A DNA stretch of 64,000 nucleotides from Arthrobacter crystallopoietes (GTDB lineage: Bacteria > Actinomycetota > Actinomycetes > Actinomycetales > Micrococcaceae). The stretch spans positions 310,001-374,000 of the forward strand of contig NZ_CP072014.1 in NCBI RefSeq assembly GCF_017603825.1. The letters are read 5' to 3'. The notes below the pieces were generated by a model. The model was not told the DNA's origin. It worked only from the letters and a program-made list of their open reading frames with translations, and searched no databases. Positions 27,501-36,287 of the stretch are shown here, piece by piece; positions within the stretch are counted from its first letter, which is position 1; every line of letters begins with the position of its first letter. Both the position numbers and the translations under genes were made by a program.

Positions 27501-28513
27501 CGGTTCTCTCCAGTCGTTGCAGGTCCGGTTGATTCGCGCACCATCAGGCGGGTGGGTAGGACAACCGGCTCCGGTTTCTCTCCGGCAATCACTTGATGCA
27601 GCAACCGGACGGCCGTGCGGCCCATCTCGTCGGCATCCTGCGCGATCAGGGTCAGCGCCGGACGCATGATGGCGAAGGCGTCGATGTCGTCGTAGCCGAC
27701 CAGGGACAAGTCCTCGCCGATGCGGATGCCCAGTTCCTGACAGACCCTGACGGCCCCCATGGTCATCAGGCCGTCCGCGGCGATCAAGGCGGTGGGCGCG
27801 TTGGCGAGGTCGAGGAGCTGCCGGGCACCCGCGGCCCCGCTGCCCGCCTTGAAGTCACCGAACACCACCAGTTCCGGATCCTGCTCCAGTCCGCACGCCA
27901 AGGTCGCAGCCTGGAACGCGGCGAAGCGTTCCCTGCCGGTGGAAGCGGACCGCGGCCCGGATATGTAACCGATCCTGCGGTGGCCCAGCTCCGCCAGATG
28001 CTGCACCGCCTCGCCCATGCCGCTGGAATTATCCGCGGTCACGCTGGGCAGATCGATATCGTCGATCACCCGGTCCACGAATACCGCCGGCAGTCCGCTC
28101 GAAGCCAGCATCTCGACATTGGCGTTGTCCCCGCCCTGCGGCACCAGGATCAACCCGTCGACCCGCTGCGCCAACAGTACGTCCAGGTAGCGGTTCTGCT
28201 GCTCGACGCTTTCATTGGCGTTGGCCAGCAGGGTGATCAGTCCAAGTTCAAGCGCCTGCTGCTCAGCGGCATGGGCGAGGTCGGCGAAGAAGGGGTTCCG
28301 GACGTCGGAAATCAGCAGTCCAATGGTGCTGGTGCGGGTGGAGCGCAGCGAGCGTGCCTGCGCGTTCGGGCGAAAACCGAGCTCGGCGACAGCCTGCTCC
28401 ACGCGTTCCCGCGATAGTACGGAAGTTGCCGGATGGCCGGACAGTACGCGGGAAGCCGTGGCCGGGGAAACACCCGCACGGGCCGCGACATCGCGGATCG
28501 TCACACCCGGCAC
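27497..28513 (-). CDS. rbsR: LacI-family ribose operon repressor
   Basis: A 338-residue LacI/GalR regulator: helix-turn-helix VTIRDVAARAGVSPATASRV, hinge, and a sugar-binding core with TIGLLISDVRNPFFADL. The GTG at 28513 is preferred: AGGGAG lies 6 bases upstream and the DNA-binding domain begins within four residues. The frame runs open to 28747, but those residues are not family-like. It heads rbsRACBKD and probably represses its own operon through the palindromes at 28574-28599, releasing with ribose. Confidence 0.9.
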   Translation of the reverse strand: MPGVTIRDVAARAGVSPATASRVLSGHPATSVLSRERVEQAVAELGFRPNAQARSLRSTRTSTIGLLISDVRNPFFADLAHAAEQQALELGLITLLANANESVEQQNRYLDVLLAQRVDGLILVPQGGDNANVEMLASSGLPAVFVDRVIDDIDLPSVTADNSSGMGEAVQHLAELGHRRIGYISGPRSASTGRERFAAFQAATLACGLEQDPELVVFGDFKAGSGAAGARQLLDLANAPTALIAADGLMTMGAVRVCQELGIRIGEDLSLVGYDDIDAFAIMRPALTLIAQDADEMGRTAVRLLHQVIAGEKPEPVVLPTRLMVRESTGPATTGENR

Positions 28514-28573
28514 ACCCAGCTCCCTTGTTTGTCTGTCCACTGAAACACGGCAAATTTGCCCTGCACCCGTCGG

Positions 28574-28599
28574 TGGAATCGATTCCATGAAATCGTTTC
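28574..28599 (-). promoter_or_regulatory. Two adjacent LacI-type operators upstream of rbsR
   Basis: A perfect 14-bp palindrome TGGAATCGATTCCA (28574-28587) with the central CG typical of LacI/GalR operators, followed at once by GAAATCGTTTC (28589-28599), an imperfect version. They lie 60-85 bases upstream of the rbsR start, where they could overlap the promoter. Autoregulation by RbsR is the simplest reading. Confidence 0.65.
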
Positions 28600-28767
28600 C
28601 ATGAGTATGAAACAGGTCACCATCCGGTGTCAACCCTGAGGTGTGCGGCCCCGCCTCTCCATGTTTTCGACGACCGGGAGGCGCCGGAGCATCCTCGGCA
28701 GCAGAGAGGCGTGGAACACTGGTAGCTGGAGTCACGCGAGGAAGCACTTTCAGCTATCGGAGGCGCC

Positions 28768-30420
28768 ATGCTATTCGAGACACTCTTCATCAACGGGGTC
28801 ATCCACACCCAGGATCCGTCCCGTCCCCGCGCCCATGCGCTTGGCGTCCATGCCGGCCGGATCATCAGCCTGGACGATGAACTGCAGGCCACGCACTTCC
28901 GCAAGGTTTACGACCTCGGAGGTGCCGCCGTCGTTCCGGGTTTTAATGATGCCCACTGCCACCTGTCCATGGTGGGGCTGGCCGAATTGCAGGTGGACCT
29001 GCGGCCGTCCGCTTGCCCGACGATGGAAGACCTGCTCGCCGCCGTTGGTTCTGCCTGTGCCGACGCGCCCGCGGGCGCCTGGGTTCAGGGCGCCGGCTAC
29101 AACCAGAACTATCTGAACGGCCAGCATCCCACGGCGGAGCAGCTTGACGCCGTTAGCAACGGCCATCCGGTCTGGCTGATCCACAACTCCCGCCATATGG
29201 GCGTGGCCAACACTGCCGCTTTCGAAGCCGCCGGCTTCAGCGGACGCCGTGGGGCAAAAGCGCCCGACGGCGGTGCCGTGCCGATCGATGCGGACGGCCG
29301 TGCCGTCGGGCTGCTGCAGGAAACGGCACGGGCACTGGTCACGGACCACATCCCTATCCCGACCGTCGACGACGTCGCCGCGATGGTCGAAGCCGGCAGC
29401 CGCAAGGTGCTGCCGCTCGGCGTCACCAGCATCACCGAGCCCGGCCTCGGCGCTCCCGCACACATCGGCCAGAGCCCCACCGACATCGCCGGTTACCAAA
29501 CCGCGCACGACGCCGGGAAGCTGGGCGTGCGCTCCACAGTGATGCCCTATCTGACCACGCTGCATCCCTTGGACGGCTCAGGTGGGACAGGAGCACCGTG
29601 GGGTCTCGACCTGGGCATCCGCAGCGGCCTGGGCGACGAATGGCTGCGGATCGGGCCCACCAAGATCCTCTCCGACGGGTCGCTGATCGGCCGCAGTGCC
29701 TTCATGAGCCGCGACTACGCACTGGACTCCCCCGACGGGGACGGCAACCGCGGGCTGCTGCAGTTCCCGCAGGAGATGCTGCGGCAACGCATCATCGGCG
29801 CCCACCGCGCGGGCTGGCAAGTGGCTACCCACGCTATCGGCGACGCCGCCCTGGACGTCGTGATGGACATCTTCGAGGAAGCCCAGCGGCTCTTTCCCCG
29901 TGACGACGCCAGACACCGAATCGAGCATGTGTCAGTAGCAAGCGACGCGCAGATACGCCGGATCAAGGAGTTGGGCCTGATCCCGGTGCCACAGGGCCGG
30001 TTCGTCTTCGAACTGGGCGACGGTGCGGCCAAGGCGATGGGACCGGAGCGGGTGAAGATGACCTACCGGATGAAGGGTCTGCTTGACGCCGGGCTGGAGG
30101 TACCGGCAAGCACGGACGCCCCTGTGGTGGAGGTGAACCCGATCCTGAACATCCACGACATGGTCAATCGTAAGACGGCTTCGGGCGCCGACTTCGTTCC
30201 CGCCGAACGGATCACGGTGGCACAGGCGGTTTACGCCTACACGGTGGGCAGTGCCTATGCCGTCCACGAAGACCATTACAAGGGCACCCTGACACACGGC
30301 AAGCTCGCCGATTTCGTCACCCTCTCCGAAGACTTGTACGAGGTCGCCCCGGAACACATCAGAGACGTAGTCGTCACCGCCACCGTGGTCGGCGGCGCTG
30401 TGATCCATGGTGAACTGTGA
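28768..30420 (+). CDS. YtcJ-like metal-dependent amidohydrolase
   Basis: A 550-residue amidohydrolase of the YtcJ/AMDase subfamily. Metal ligands are visible in GFNDAHCHLSMVG (HxH), ATHAIGDAALDVV and RHRIEHVSV (His), with a late Asp in PASTDAPVVEVNP. These enzymes hydrolyse C-N bonds in varied substrates, and the specificity here is unknown. Cytoplasmic, no signal peptide. GGAG ribosome site at 28758-28761. It faces away from rbsR and is followed by an aldehyde dehydrogenase gene 129 bases on. Confidence 0.85.
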   Translation: MLFETLFINGVIHTQDPSRPRAHALGVHAGRIISLDDELQATHFRKVYDLGGAAVVPGFNDAHCHLSMVGLAELQVDLRPSACPTMEDLLAAVGSACADAPAGAWVQGAGYNQNYLNGQHPTAEQLDAVSNGHPVWLIHNSRHMGVANTAAFEAAGFSGRRGAKAPDGGAVPIDADGRAVGLLQETARALVTDHIPIPTVDDVAAMVEAGSRKVLPLGVTSITEPGLGAPAHIGQSPTDIAGYQTAHDAGKLGVRSTVMPYLTTLHPLDGSGGTGAPWGLDLGIRSGLGDEWLRIGPTKILSDGSLIGRSAFMSRDYALDSPDGDGNRGLLQFPQEMLRQRIIGAHRAGWQVATHAIGDAALDVVMDIFEEAQRLFPRDDARHRIEHVSVASDAQIRRIKELGLIPVPQGRFVFELGDGAAKAMGPERVKMTYRMKGLLDAGLEVPASTDAPVVEVNPILNIHDMVNRKTASGADFVPAERITVAQAVYAYTVGSAYAVHEDHYKGTLTHGKLADFVTLSEDLYEVAPEHIRDVVVTATVVGGAVIHGEL

Positions 30421-30549
30421 AAATCTTTGTGTCGCCCGCCACGCCCGGGCTTTCGATGCCGACGCTAAATCCGTAAACTCGAATGTTCGGGCGGCTGTTG
30501 CCGTCCCCGGCGCCACCTTCCACGTCCTCACCAACCAGCAGGAGAACAT

Positions 30550-31926
30550 ATGACTCTTTATGCCGTCACGAACCCGGCCACCGGTGAAACCGTCAAGGAG
30601 TACCCCACGGCTACCGACGTCGAAATCCAGACAGCCTTGGAGCGCACGGACAGCGCGTTCCGGCAGTGGACCCGGAGCCCGCTGGAAGAGCGCGTGAAGC
30701 TGCTCAACCGCGTTGCCGAACTCTATGCGGAGCGCCGCGACGAGCTGGCCGCCATCATCACCCGCGAAATGGGCAAGCCCATCCGCCAGGCCGGCTTCGA
30801 GGTCGACATCGTCGTCTCGATCTACCGCTACTACGCCGAGAACGGCCCGAAGTTCCTCGAGGACGAAGAGCTCGACGTCGTTGCTGGCGGAAAGGCTGTG
30901 GTCCGCAAGGAAGGCCTCGGCGTACTGCTGGGGATCATGCCCTGGAACTACCCGTACTACCAGGTGGCCCGGTTCGCCGCACCGAACCTGATGAACGGCA
31001 ACACTATCCTGCTCAAGCACGCACCCCAGTGCCCGGAGTCCGCCCTGGCCATGGAGCAGATTTTCAAGGACGCTGGCGCTCCCGAGGGTTCCTACGTCAA
31101 CGTCTTCGCCACCAACGAGCAGGTCGCGGACATCATCGCCGACCCGCGCGTCCAGGGCGTCTCGCTCACGGGTTCCGAGCGCGCCGGCGCTGCCGTGGCC
31201 GAAATCGCCGGCCGCAACCTCAAGAAGGTCGTGCTGGAACTCGGCGGCTCGGACCCGTTCCTGCTGCTGGACACCAAGGACCTGGACAAGTCCGTCAAGA
31301 CCGCTGTTTTTGGCCGTATGACGAACGGCGGCCAGGCCTGCAACGCGTCCAAGCGCTTCGTCGTGATGGAGGACATCTACGACGAGTTCGTGGAGAAGTT
31401 CAGCAGCGCCTTCGCCGCGATTACCCCCGGCGATCCGACCAATCCCAAGACCTACCTGGGCCCGCTGTCCTCACAGGCTGCAGCCGACAACCTCGCCAAG
31501 CAGGTTGACTCCGCGGTCGCCGAAGGTGCCGTGGTCCGCACCGGCGGCGGCAAGGTCAGCGACGATTCCGCCTTCTTCCAGCCGACTGTGCTGACCGGCG
31601 TCACCCCCGACATGGCAGCCTTCCGCGAGGAGCTCTTCGGCCCCGTCGCCATGGTCTTCAAGGCGACCTCCGAGGACGAAGCCATCCGGCTGGCCAACGA
31701 TACCCCGTTCGGTCTCGGCGCCTCGATTCACACCAACGACGACGAGAAGGCCCAGCGAATCGCGGAGCAGATCGAGGCCGGAATGGTCTACATCAATGAA
31801 CCGGGCGGCACTGCGGCTGAACTGCCCTTCGGCGGAGTCAAGCGCTCCGGCGTCGGCCGTGAACTGGGCAAGTACGGCATGGACGAGTTCGTCAACAAGA
31901 AGCTGGTCCGCACCTCGGCCCGCTAG
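30550..31926 (+). CDS. NAD(P)-dependent aldehyde dehydrogenase, succinate-semialdehyde type
   Basis: A 458-residue aldehyde dehydrogenase. Catalytic Cys in FGRMTNGGQACNASKRF, general base Glu in VLELGGSDPF, and the cofactor loop MPWNYPYYQVARFAAPNLM. The MPWNYP wording and 458-residue length match the NAD-dependent succinate-semialdehyde dehydrogenase group (GabD/SSADH-like), which would feed succinate into the TCA cycle. The substrate is not proven. AGGAG is placed 6 bases before the ATG. A strong hairpin follows the stop. Confidence 0.88.
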   Translation: MTLYAVTNPATGETVKEYPTATDVEIQTALERTDSAFRQWTRSPLEERVKLLNRVAELYAERRDELAAIITREMGKPIRQAGFEVDIVVSIYRYYAENGPKFLEDEELDVVAGGKAVVRKEGLGVLLGIMPWNYPYYQVARFAAPNLMNGNTILLKHAPQCPESALAMEQIFKDAGAPEGSYVNVFATNEQVADIIADPRVQGVSLTGSERAGAAVAEIAGRNLKKVVLELGGSDPFLLLDTKDLDKSVKTAVFGRMTNGGQACNASKRFVVMEDIYDEFVEKFSSAFAAITPGDPTNPKTYLGPLSSQAAADNLAKQVDSAVAEGAVVRTGGGKVSDDSAFFQPTVLTGVTPDMAAFREELFGPVAMVFKATSEDEAIRLANDTPFGLGASIHTNDDEKAQRIAEQIEAGMVYINEPGGTAAELPFGGVKRSGVGRELGKYGMDEFVNKKLVRTSAR

Positions 31927-31953
31927 ATCGCCCGCGGCTCAGGCTGCGTAACG

Positions 31954-31996
31954 GCGAAGTGGCGGGAAGACCTGTAAGGGCTTCCCGCCACTTCGC
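31954..31996 (+). terminator. Strong hairpin terminator
   Basis: Perfect 16-bp stem (31954-31969 paired with 31981-31996) and an 11-base loop, starting 27 bases after the aldehyde dehydrogenase stop. No run of T follows, but the stem is among the longest in the window. Confidence 0.75.
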
Positions 31997-32082
31997 TGCA
32001 TGCCCGAGGGCTGCGGCCGCTCTGAGTATCCGAAGTTCAGTGTCGACGGGAGGCGGTTCCGTAGACGTGCTTTCCTTAATCT

Positions 32083-32718
32083 ATGGCTACGCCGACCGGT
32101 GATCATCGTCCGTACGTACTCGTACATATGGCCGTTTCGCTCGATGGCTCCGTTTCCGGGTTCCAACCGGACGTCGCTCGGTTCTATTCATTGGCGGCCG
32201 AGTGGCAAGAGGATGCCACGCTCGTAGGCGCCGACACGATATTGGCTCAGGAGAACGAGTTGGCGGATGCCGGCCTGCCAGGACCGAAGGAGGGCGGCCC
32301 CATACTTGCTGTTGTGGATAGCGGGTATCGGGTGAGCGCTTGGAATGCGCTCCGCAACGTGGGCCATTGGTCGCGCGTGATTGCTTTGAGGGGCAATCCC
32401 AGGCCGACACACGGCGTGGAAGAAATCGTCACCGGCGGCCAACGAGTCGATCTTCCGGCCGCACTGGCTGAACTGCGGAGCCTGCACGCTGTGCAGAGAC
32501 TCCGCGTTGATAGCGGCGGCAACTTGGTTGGCGCCCTGATGGCCGGAGGCCTCGTCGACGAAATCAGTTTGCTCGTGCATCCCGCCCTCGTCGCCGATAT
32601 GCATCGTCGTCCTTGGTGGGGCGGAGGGCATGCGGTTCCTGTTTTCCGACTAACCGACCTCAAGGCGCGCGCGATCGGTGACGATATCGCTCATTTGCGG
32701 TATCGGCTCGTCTGGTGA
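32083..32718 (+). CDS. RibD C-terminal / dihydrofolate-reductase-fold protein
   Basis: A 211-residue stand-alone reductase domain. HMAVSLDGSVSG is the opening strand and loop of RibD_C proteins, and RVDSGGNLVGALMAGGLVDE plus ISLLVHPAL is the C-terminal signature. RibD_C domains use NADPH to reduce pyrimidine intermediates of riboflavin synthesis, but many stand-alone members have unknown substrates. No other riboflavin genes are nearby. Base composition looks somewhat less GC-rich than the ben or rbs genes, which may mean it belongs with the transferred segment that follows. Confidence 0.8.
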   Translation: MATPTGDHRPYVLVHMAVSLDGSVSGFQPDVARFYSLAAEWQEDATLVGADTILAQENELADAGLPGPKEGGPILAVVDSGYRVSAWNALRNVGHWSRVIALRGNPRPTHGVEEIVTGGQRVDLPAALAELRSLHAVQRLRVDSGGNLVGALMAGGLVDEISLLVHPALVADMHRRPWWGGGHAVPVFRLTDLKARAIGDDIAHLRYRLVW

Positions 32719-32787
32719 AGTGACCATTATCCAGGCTTCAGCAGGCGAAACTGCGGGCGGACCGCCCCTGTGCAGAGAACCTAGGCC

Positions 32788-33597
32788 CTAGGCGCTCGCG
32801 CGGTCGACCGTAGAGCCGAGCGCCCGGGAGATCGCGTCCGCGGCGGCGACTGCCTGCGGGGCAAACTGCTCGATTGTGGAGCCCGGATACTCAAGCTCAA
32901 GCGATGAGATCGACAGGCCATACATCACTCGTCCGAGGTGATCCCGGATTGGAGCTGAGACGCACACCGTGCCGCGCTCATTCTCGCCGAGATCGAGCGC
33001 GTAACCGCGTTGACGCACGTTCGCAAGCTCTGTACGCAACTGCTCCGGATCGGTGATGGTCTTGTCCGTGCGGGGCGGCAGCCCGACCTCGGCTACCAAC
33101 TGGGCCACCTGTTCGGGCGTCCAGCTAGCGAGCACAACCTTTCCCATGCCCGAGCAGTGCATCGGCATCGGCAACCCCACGCGCGAAGCCATCCGATAGG
33201 GCTTCGACGAGTCCTTGCGGATGACATACACCATCTCGAAACCGTTCACGACGCCGACGTGAACCGTGCAGTCGACTTCGCGTACGAGCTTCTCGACGAT
33301 CGGCTCCGCGATGAAGGAGATGTCGAGCCGGGAGATGGCCCGGCCTGCAATGCCGAGGAGACGGGAGCCGGGGTGATAACCGCGATCGCTATCGCCGGTG
33401 ATGAACTTCAACTCAGCCAGCGTCGCGAGAATACGGTGCACAGTCGCCTTGGGCAGACCGGTCTCCTCGACGATGTCAGTGAAGCGGTCGTAGAGAATCG
33501 CGGCCTCAAGCACCCGCAATGTCTTCTCACTCGCGCCCATAGATGGCGCCGGGCTTGTGTCAAGGTCCTTGGGTTCCCCGGTCATGGTCCGCATCAT
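32788..33597 (-). CDS. IclR-family regulator of the KDG island
   Basis: A 269-residue IclR regulator: an N-terminal winged helix around EKTLRVLEAAILYDRFTDIV and LPKATVHRILATL, then the effector-binding domain (HCSGMGKVVLASW, YALDLGENERGTVCVSAPI). It overlaps the kduI stop by 4 bases and ends the minus-strand operon. E. coli KdgR, which controls KDG catabolism, is of the same family. The likely effector is KDG or a related keto-deoxy acid, and likely targets are the repeats at 37365-37415 in the divergent promoter. Confidence 0.88.
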   Translation of the reverse strand: MMRTMTGEPKDLDTSPAPSMGASEKTLRVLEAAILYDRFTDIVEETGLPKATVHRILATLAELKFITGDSDRGYHPGSRLLGIAGRAISRLDISFIAEPIVEKLVREVDCTVHVGVVNGFEMVYVIRKDSSKPYRMASRVGLPMPMHCSGMGKVVLASWTPEQVAQLVAEVGLPPRTDKTITDPEQLRTELANVRQRGYALDLGENERGTVCVSAPIRDHLGRVMYGLSISSLELEYPGSTIEQFAPQAVAAADAISRALGSTVDRASA

Positions 33598-34427
33598 CTC
33601 ATGTCGACAATCGCGACGCCATCCATGTCGTCGAAGGCCTGGTTCTCGCCGGCCATCGCCCACACGAACGAGTAGTTCGACGTTCCGACACCGGAGTGGA
33701 TTGACCACGACGGCGAAAGCACCAGTCCCCCATCGCCGACAAGCATGTGACGGGTCTCGGACGGTTCGCCCATGAGGTGAACGACGCGGGCTTCCTCGGG
33801 TACATCGAAGTAGACGTAAAACTCGGTGCGGCGGTCATGAGTGTGCGCCGGCATCGTATTCCACATGCTGCCGGCGTGCAGTTGCGTGACGCCCATGACC
33901 ACCTGGCAGCTGCGCACGCCGTCTTCGTGAATGTACTGGTTGATCGTCCGGCGGTTCGAGGTCAGCGGATCGCCAAGCTCCCGGACGGTGCCCTGGCCGG
34001 GTTCGACGAGCGCCGTCGGGCAGGTGGCATGCGCGGGTGCCGAGAAGCCGTAGAAACGGGCAGGTGTCGCGGCATCGTCGGACTCGAAGGAAACGTCCTT
34101 CACGCCGCGGCCCAGGTACAGGCAAGCGCCGGTAGTCATCACATGGCGCTCGCCATCGGCATGGACGGCACCCGCGCCTCCAATATTGACGATGCCGATC
34201 TCGCGGTGATCGAGGAATTGCTCGCTACGAATCTCCGGCACTGCCTCGAGCGCGAGCGGTGCGTCAGTCGGCATGGCCCCGACCGCGACCACGCGATCGT
34301 AGTGGGTAACGATCGTGCGCACAGTACCGGGAATGAAGAGATCCTCGACGAGATAGCGGTCACGCAACTGCTGCTGCGTGACCCCGGGGATCTGCTCGGG
34401 AGAAGTGGGGCCGTAAACGGCGGTCAT
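33594..34427 (-). CDS. kduI: 5-dehydro-4-deoxy-D-glucuronate isomerase
   Basis: A 277-residue cupin-type isomerase converting 5-keto-4-deoxyuronate to 3-deoxy-D-glycero-2,5-hexodiulosonate. Family blocks: DRYLVEDLFIPG, VNIGGAGAVHADG, a zinc-site stretch MWNTMPAHTHDRRTEFYVYF, and SPSWSIHSGVGTSNYSFVWAM. ATG 34427 has GGAAGGA 6 bases upstream. It lies 22 bases after the TRAP permease gene. Substrate would come from unsaturated uronates released from pectin or glycosaminoglycan-like polymers. Confidence 0.94.
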   Translation of the reverse strand: MTAVYGPTSPEQIPGVTQQQLRDRYLVEDLFIPGTVRTIVTHYDRVVAVGAMPTDAPLALEAVPEIRSEQFLDHREIGIVNIGGAGAVHADGERHVMTTGACLYLGRGVKDVSFESDDAATPARFYGFSAPAHATCPTALVEPGQGTVRELGDPLTSNRRTINQYIHEDGVRSCQVVMGVTQLHAGSMWNTMPAHTHDRRTEFYVYFDVPEEARVVHLMGEPSETRHMLVGDGGLVLSPSWSIHSGVGTSNYSFVWAMAGENQAFDDMDGVAIVDMR

Positions 34428-34449
34428 GGTATTTCCTTCCATTGGAGAG

Positions 34450-35757
34450 TCAGAGCAGGCCCATGAGGCCAGGGAGCCACAGGGAAAGCTGGGGGACAAA
34501 GACGATCACGAACAGCAGCGCGATGAGCACGACAAGGAACGGCATCAATTTCGCGATAACCGGTTCAAGCTTGACCTTCGCCACCTGGGTTCCGACGAAC
34601 AGCACGGGTGCCGACGGCGGCGAGATCACCGCGATCGAGAGATTAAAGACCATCACGATTCCGAAGTGCACCGGGTCGATGCCGTAGGAGACAGCGATCG
34701 GCAGGAAGATCGGAGTGAAAATCAGGATCGCCGGCGTCGGATCAAGCGGGATGCCGATCAACAGTAGAACAAGCATCATGATCAGCAGCACGACAACCTT
34801 CGAGTCAGTCCACCCGAACAGTGACTCGGCGATCAACTGCGGCAGCCGGGCGTAAGTCATAACATAAGACATGATCGTCGACACCGCGATCAGGAAGATG
34901 ACGATCGCGCTGGTGCGGCAGGCGTCGAACAAGACTCGCGGCAGGTCCTTGACCGAGATGGTGCGGTAGAAAAACGAGAGCAGCAGCGAGTAGATCACGG
35001 CCACGGCCGAGCCCTCGGTCGGGGTGAAGAAGCCAGCGACAATGCCTCCGATCGCTACTACGATCAAGCCGAGCGACGGTACAGCGCGCCCGAACGTAGC
35101 CAGGAAGACCGGGAACTTGGGCCATGGCTCTCCCCGCAGCTCGGGGTGCCGACGAGCGTAGACCAACCCGACCACTGCGCATACGAGAGCCCACAGGATG
35201 CCGGGAATGTAGCCCGCGACGAACAGCGCGCCAAGCGACGTGCCGCCAGCAGCAAGTGAGTAGACAATAAGCGTGTTGCTCGGCGGGATCAGCATTCCAG
35301 CCGGTGCAGAAGCGATATTCGCCGCCGCACTGAAGGCGCGGTCATAGCCCGCCTTCCGCTGCATCGGAGACATCGTGGAGCCGATGGCGGCGGCACTGGC
35401 GACGGCGGAACCGGAAACCGAGCCGAAGATTGCGTTGGCGATGACGTTCGTCTGCACGAGCGGCGCCGGCGTACGGCCTACGAGCACCCGTGCGAGATTG
35501 ATGAGCCGCTCGGCAATACCGCCGTTGTTCATGATCACGCCAGCCAGAATGAAGAACGGGATGGCGAGCAACGCGAACGAGTCAGCACCGCCGATCATCT
35601 GTTGGGCGGAGGTTATGGCGCCTCGCTCGAAGTCTACGATCAGCAGCAGGCACAGGGCCGACGGCAGCGCGATCGCTATGGAGACAGGGGCGCCAATCGC
35701 GAGCAGCAAAGCGAGGCCGCCGATAAGGATGACGCTGATGGTACCGGGCTCAATCAC
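34450..35757 (-). CDS. TRAP transporter large permease (DctM type)
   Basis: A 435-residue membrane protein with about 12 hydrophobic helices. DctM blocks include ALLAIPFFILAGVIMNNGGI, FGSVSGSAVASAAAIGSTM and GGIVAGFFTPTEGSAVAVIY. The start is the GTG at 35757 forming GTGA with the stop of the small permease gene. With DctQ and DctP it imports an organic acid using the sodium gradient. The neighbouring KDG genes point to a (unsaturated) uronate or keto-deoxy acid as cargo. Confidence 0.9.
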   Translation of the reverse strand: MIEPGTISVILIGGLALLLAIGAPVSIAIALPSALCLLLIVDFERGAITSAQQMIGGADSFALLAIPFFILAGVIMNNGGIAERLINLARVLVGRTPAPLVQTNVIANAIFGSVSGSAVASAAAIGSTMSPMQRKAGYDRAFSAAANIASAPAGMLIPPSNTLIVYSLAAGGTSLGALFVAGYIPGILWALVCAVVGLVYARRHPELRGEPWPKFPVFLATFGRAVPSLGLIVVAIGGIVAGFFTPTEGSAVAVIYSLLLSFFYRTISVKDLPRVLFDACRTSAIVIFLIAVSTIMSYVMTYARLPQLIAESLFGWTDSKVVVLLIMMLVLLLIGIPLDPTPAILIFTPIFLPIAVSYGIDPVHFGIVMVFNLSIAVISPPSAPVLFVGTQVAKVKLEPVIAKLMPFLVVLIALLFVIVFVPQLSLWLPGLMGLL

Positions 35758-36287
35758 AGCGATGCCGCCTCGAGGTCCTCGTCGTGATCCACGTGTCCGG
35801 CATAACGGCCGGAGAAGGTTCCGACGATGTGGATGGTCAGGTAAATGGTCAACAGCACGCCGGAGATCGGCAGAGCCAGGTAGAGCTGGCCCTGTGTGAG
35901 AGGCAGCAGCGGATTCTGCTGCCCCCACGCGAGGGCGGACTGCTGGAGGCCACCAAATACCATCACGTACAGCACGAACGCGAGCGTAGTGAGGTAGGCG
36001 ATGATGTCGGCGACTCGTTGGAGCGACACGGGCAGTCGTGCCACCAGGAAGTCCATGATGACATCAGCCTTCTCGCCGACCGCGATGGCGATTCCGATCA
36101 GGCTGACCCACACGAATGTGTGCCGCGCCGCTTCCTCCGACCATGCGCTTGGCTGTCCGAGCACCAAGCGGGTGAAGACCTGCCAGGCCACGAGCAGCAC
36201 CAGCAGCGCAAAGAGGGTGACGCAGGTTGCTCGGAGCGTGCCATCGAGCCATGCCCGCGCAGTCTTCATGAGCTTCGCTGTTGCCAT
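35754..36287 (-). CDS. TRAP transporter small permease (DctQ type)
   Basis: A 177-residue protein with four membrane helices (near CVTLFALLVLLVAWQVFTR, HTFVWVSLIGIAIAVG, IIAYLTTLAFVLYVMVF and LYLALPISGVLLTIYL). SAWSEEAARHTFVWVSLIG is the DctQ signature. It overlaps dctP by one base (TAATG) and dctM by four. Confidence 0.9.
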   Translation of the reverse strand: MATAKLMKTARAWLDGTLRATCVTLFALLVLLVAWQVFTRLVLGQPSAWSEEAARHTFVWVSLIGIAIAVGEKADVIMDFLVARLPVSLQRVADIIAYLTTLAFVLYVMVFGGLQQSALAWGQQNPLLPLTQGQLYLALPISGVLLTIYLTIHIVGTFSGRYAGHVDHDEDLEAASL

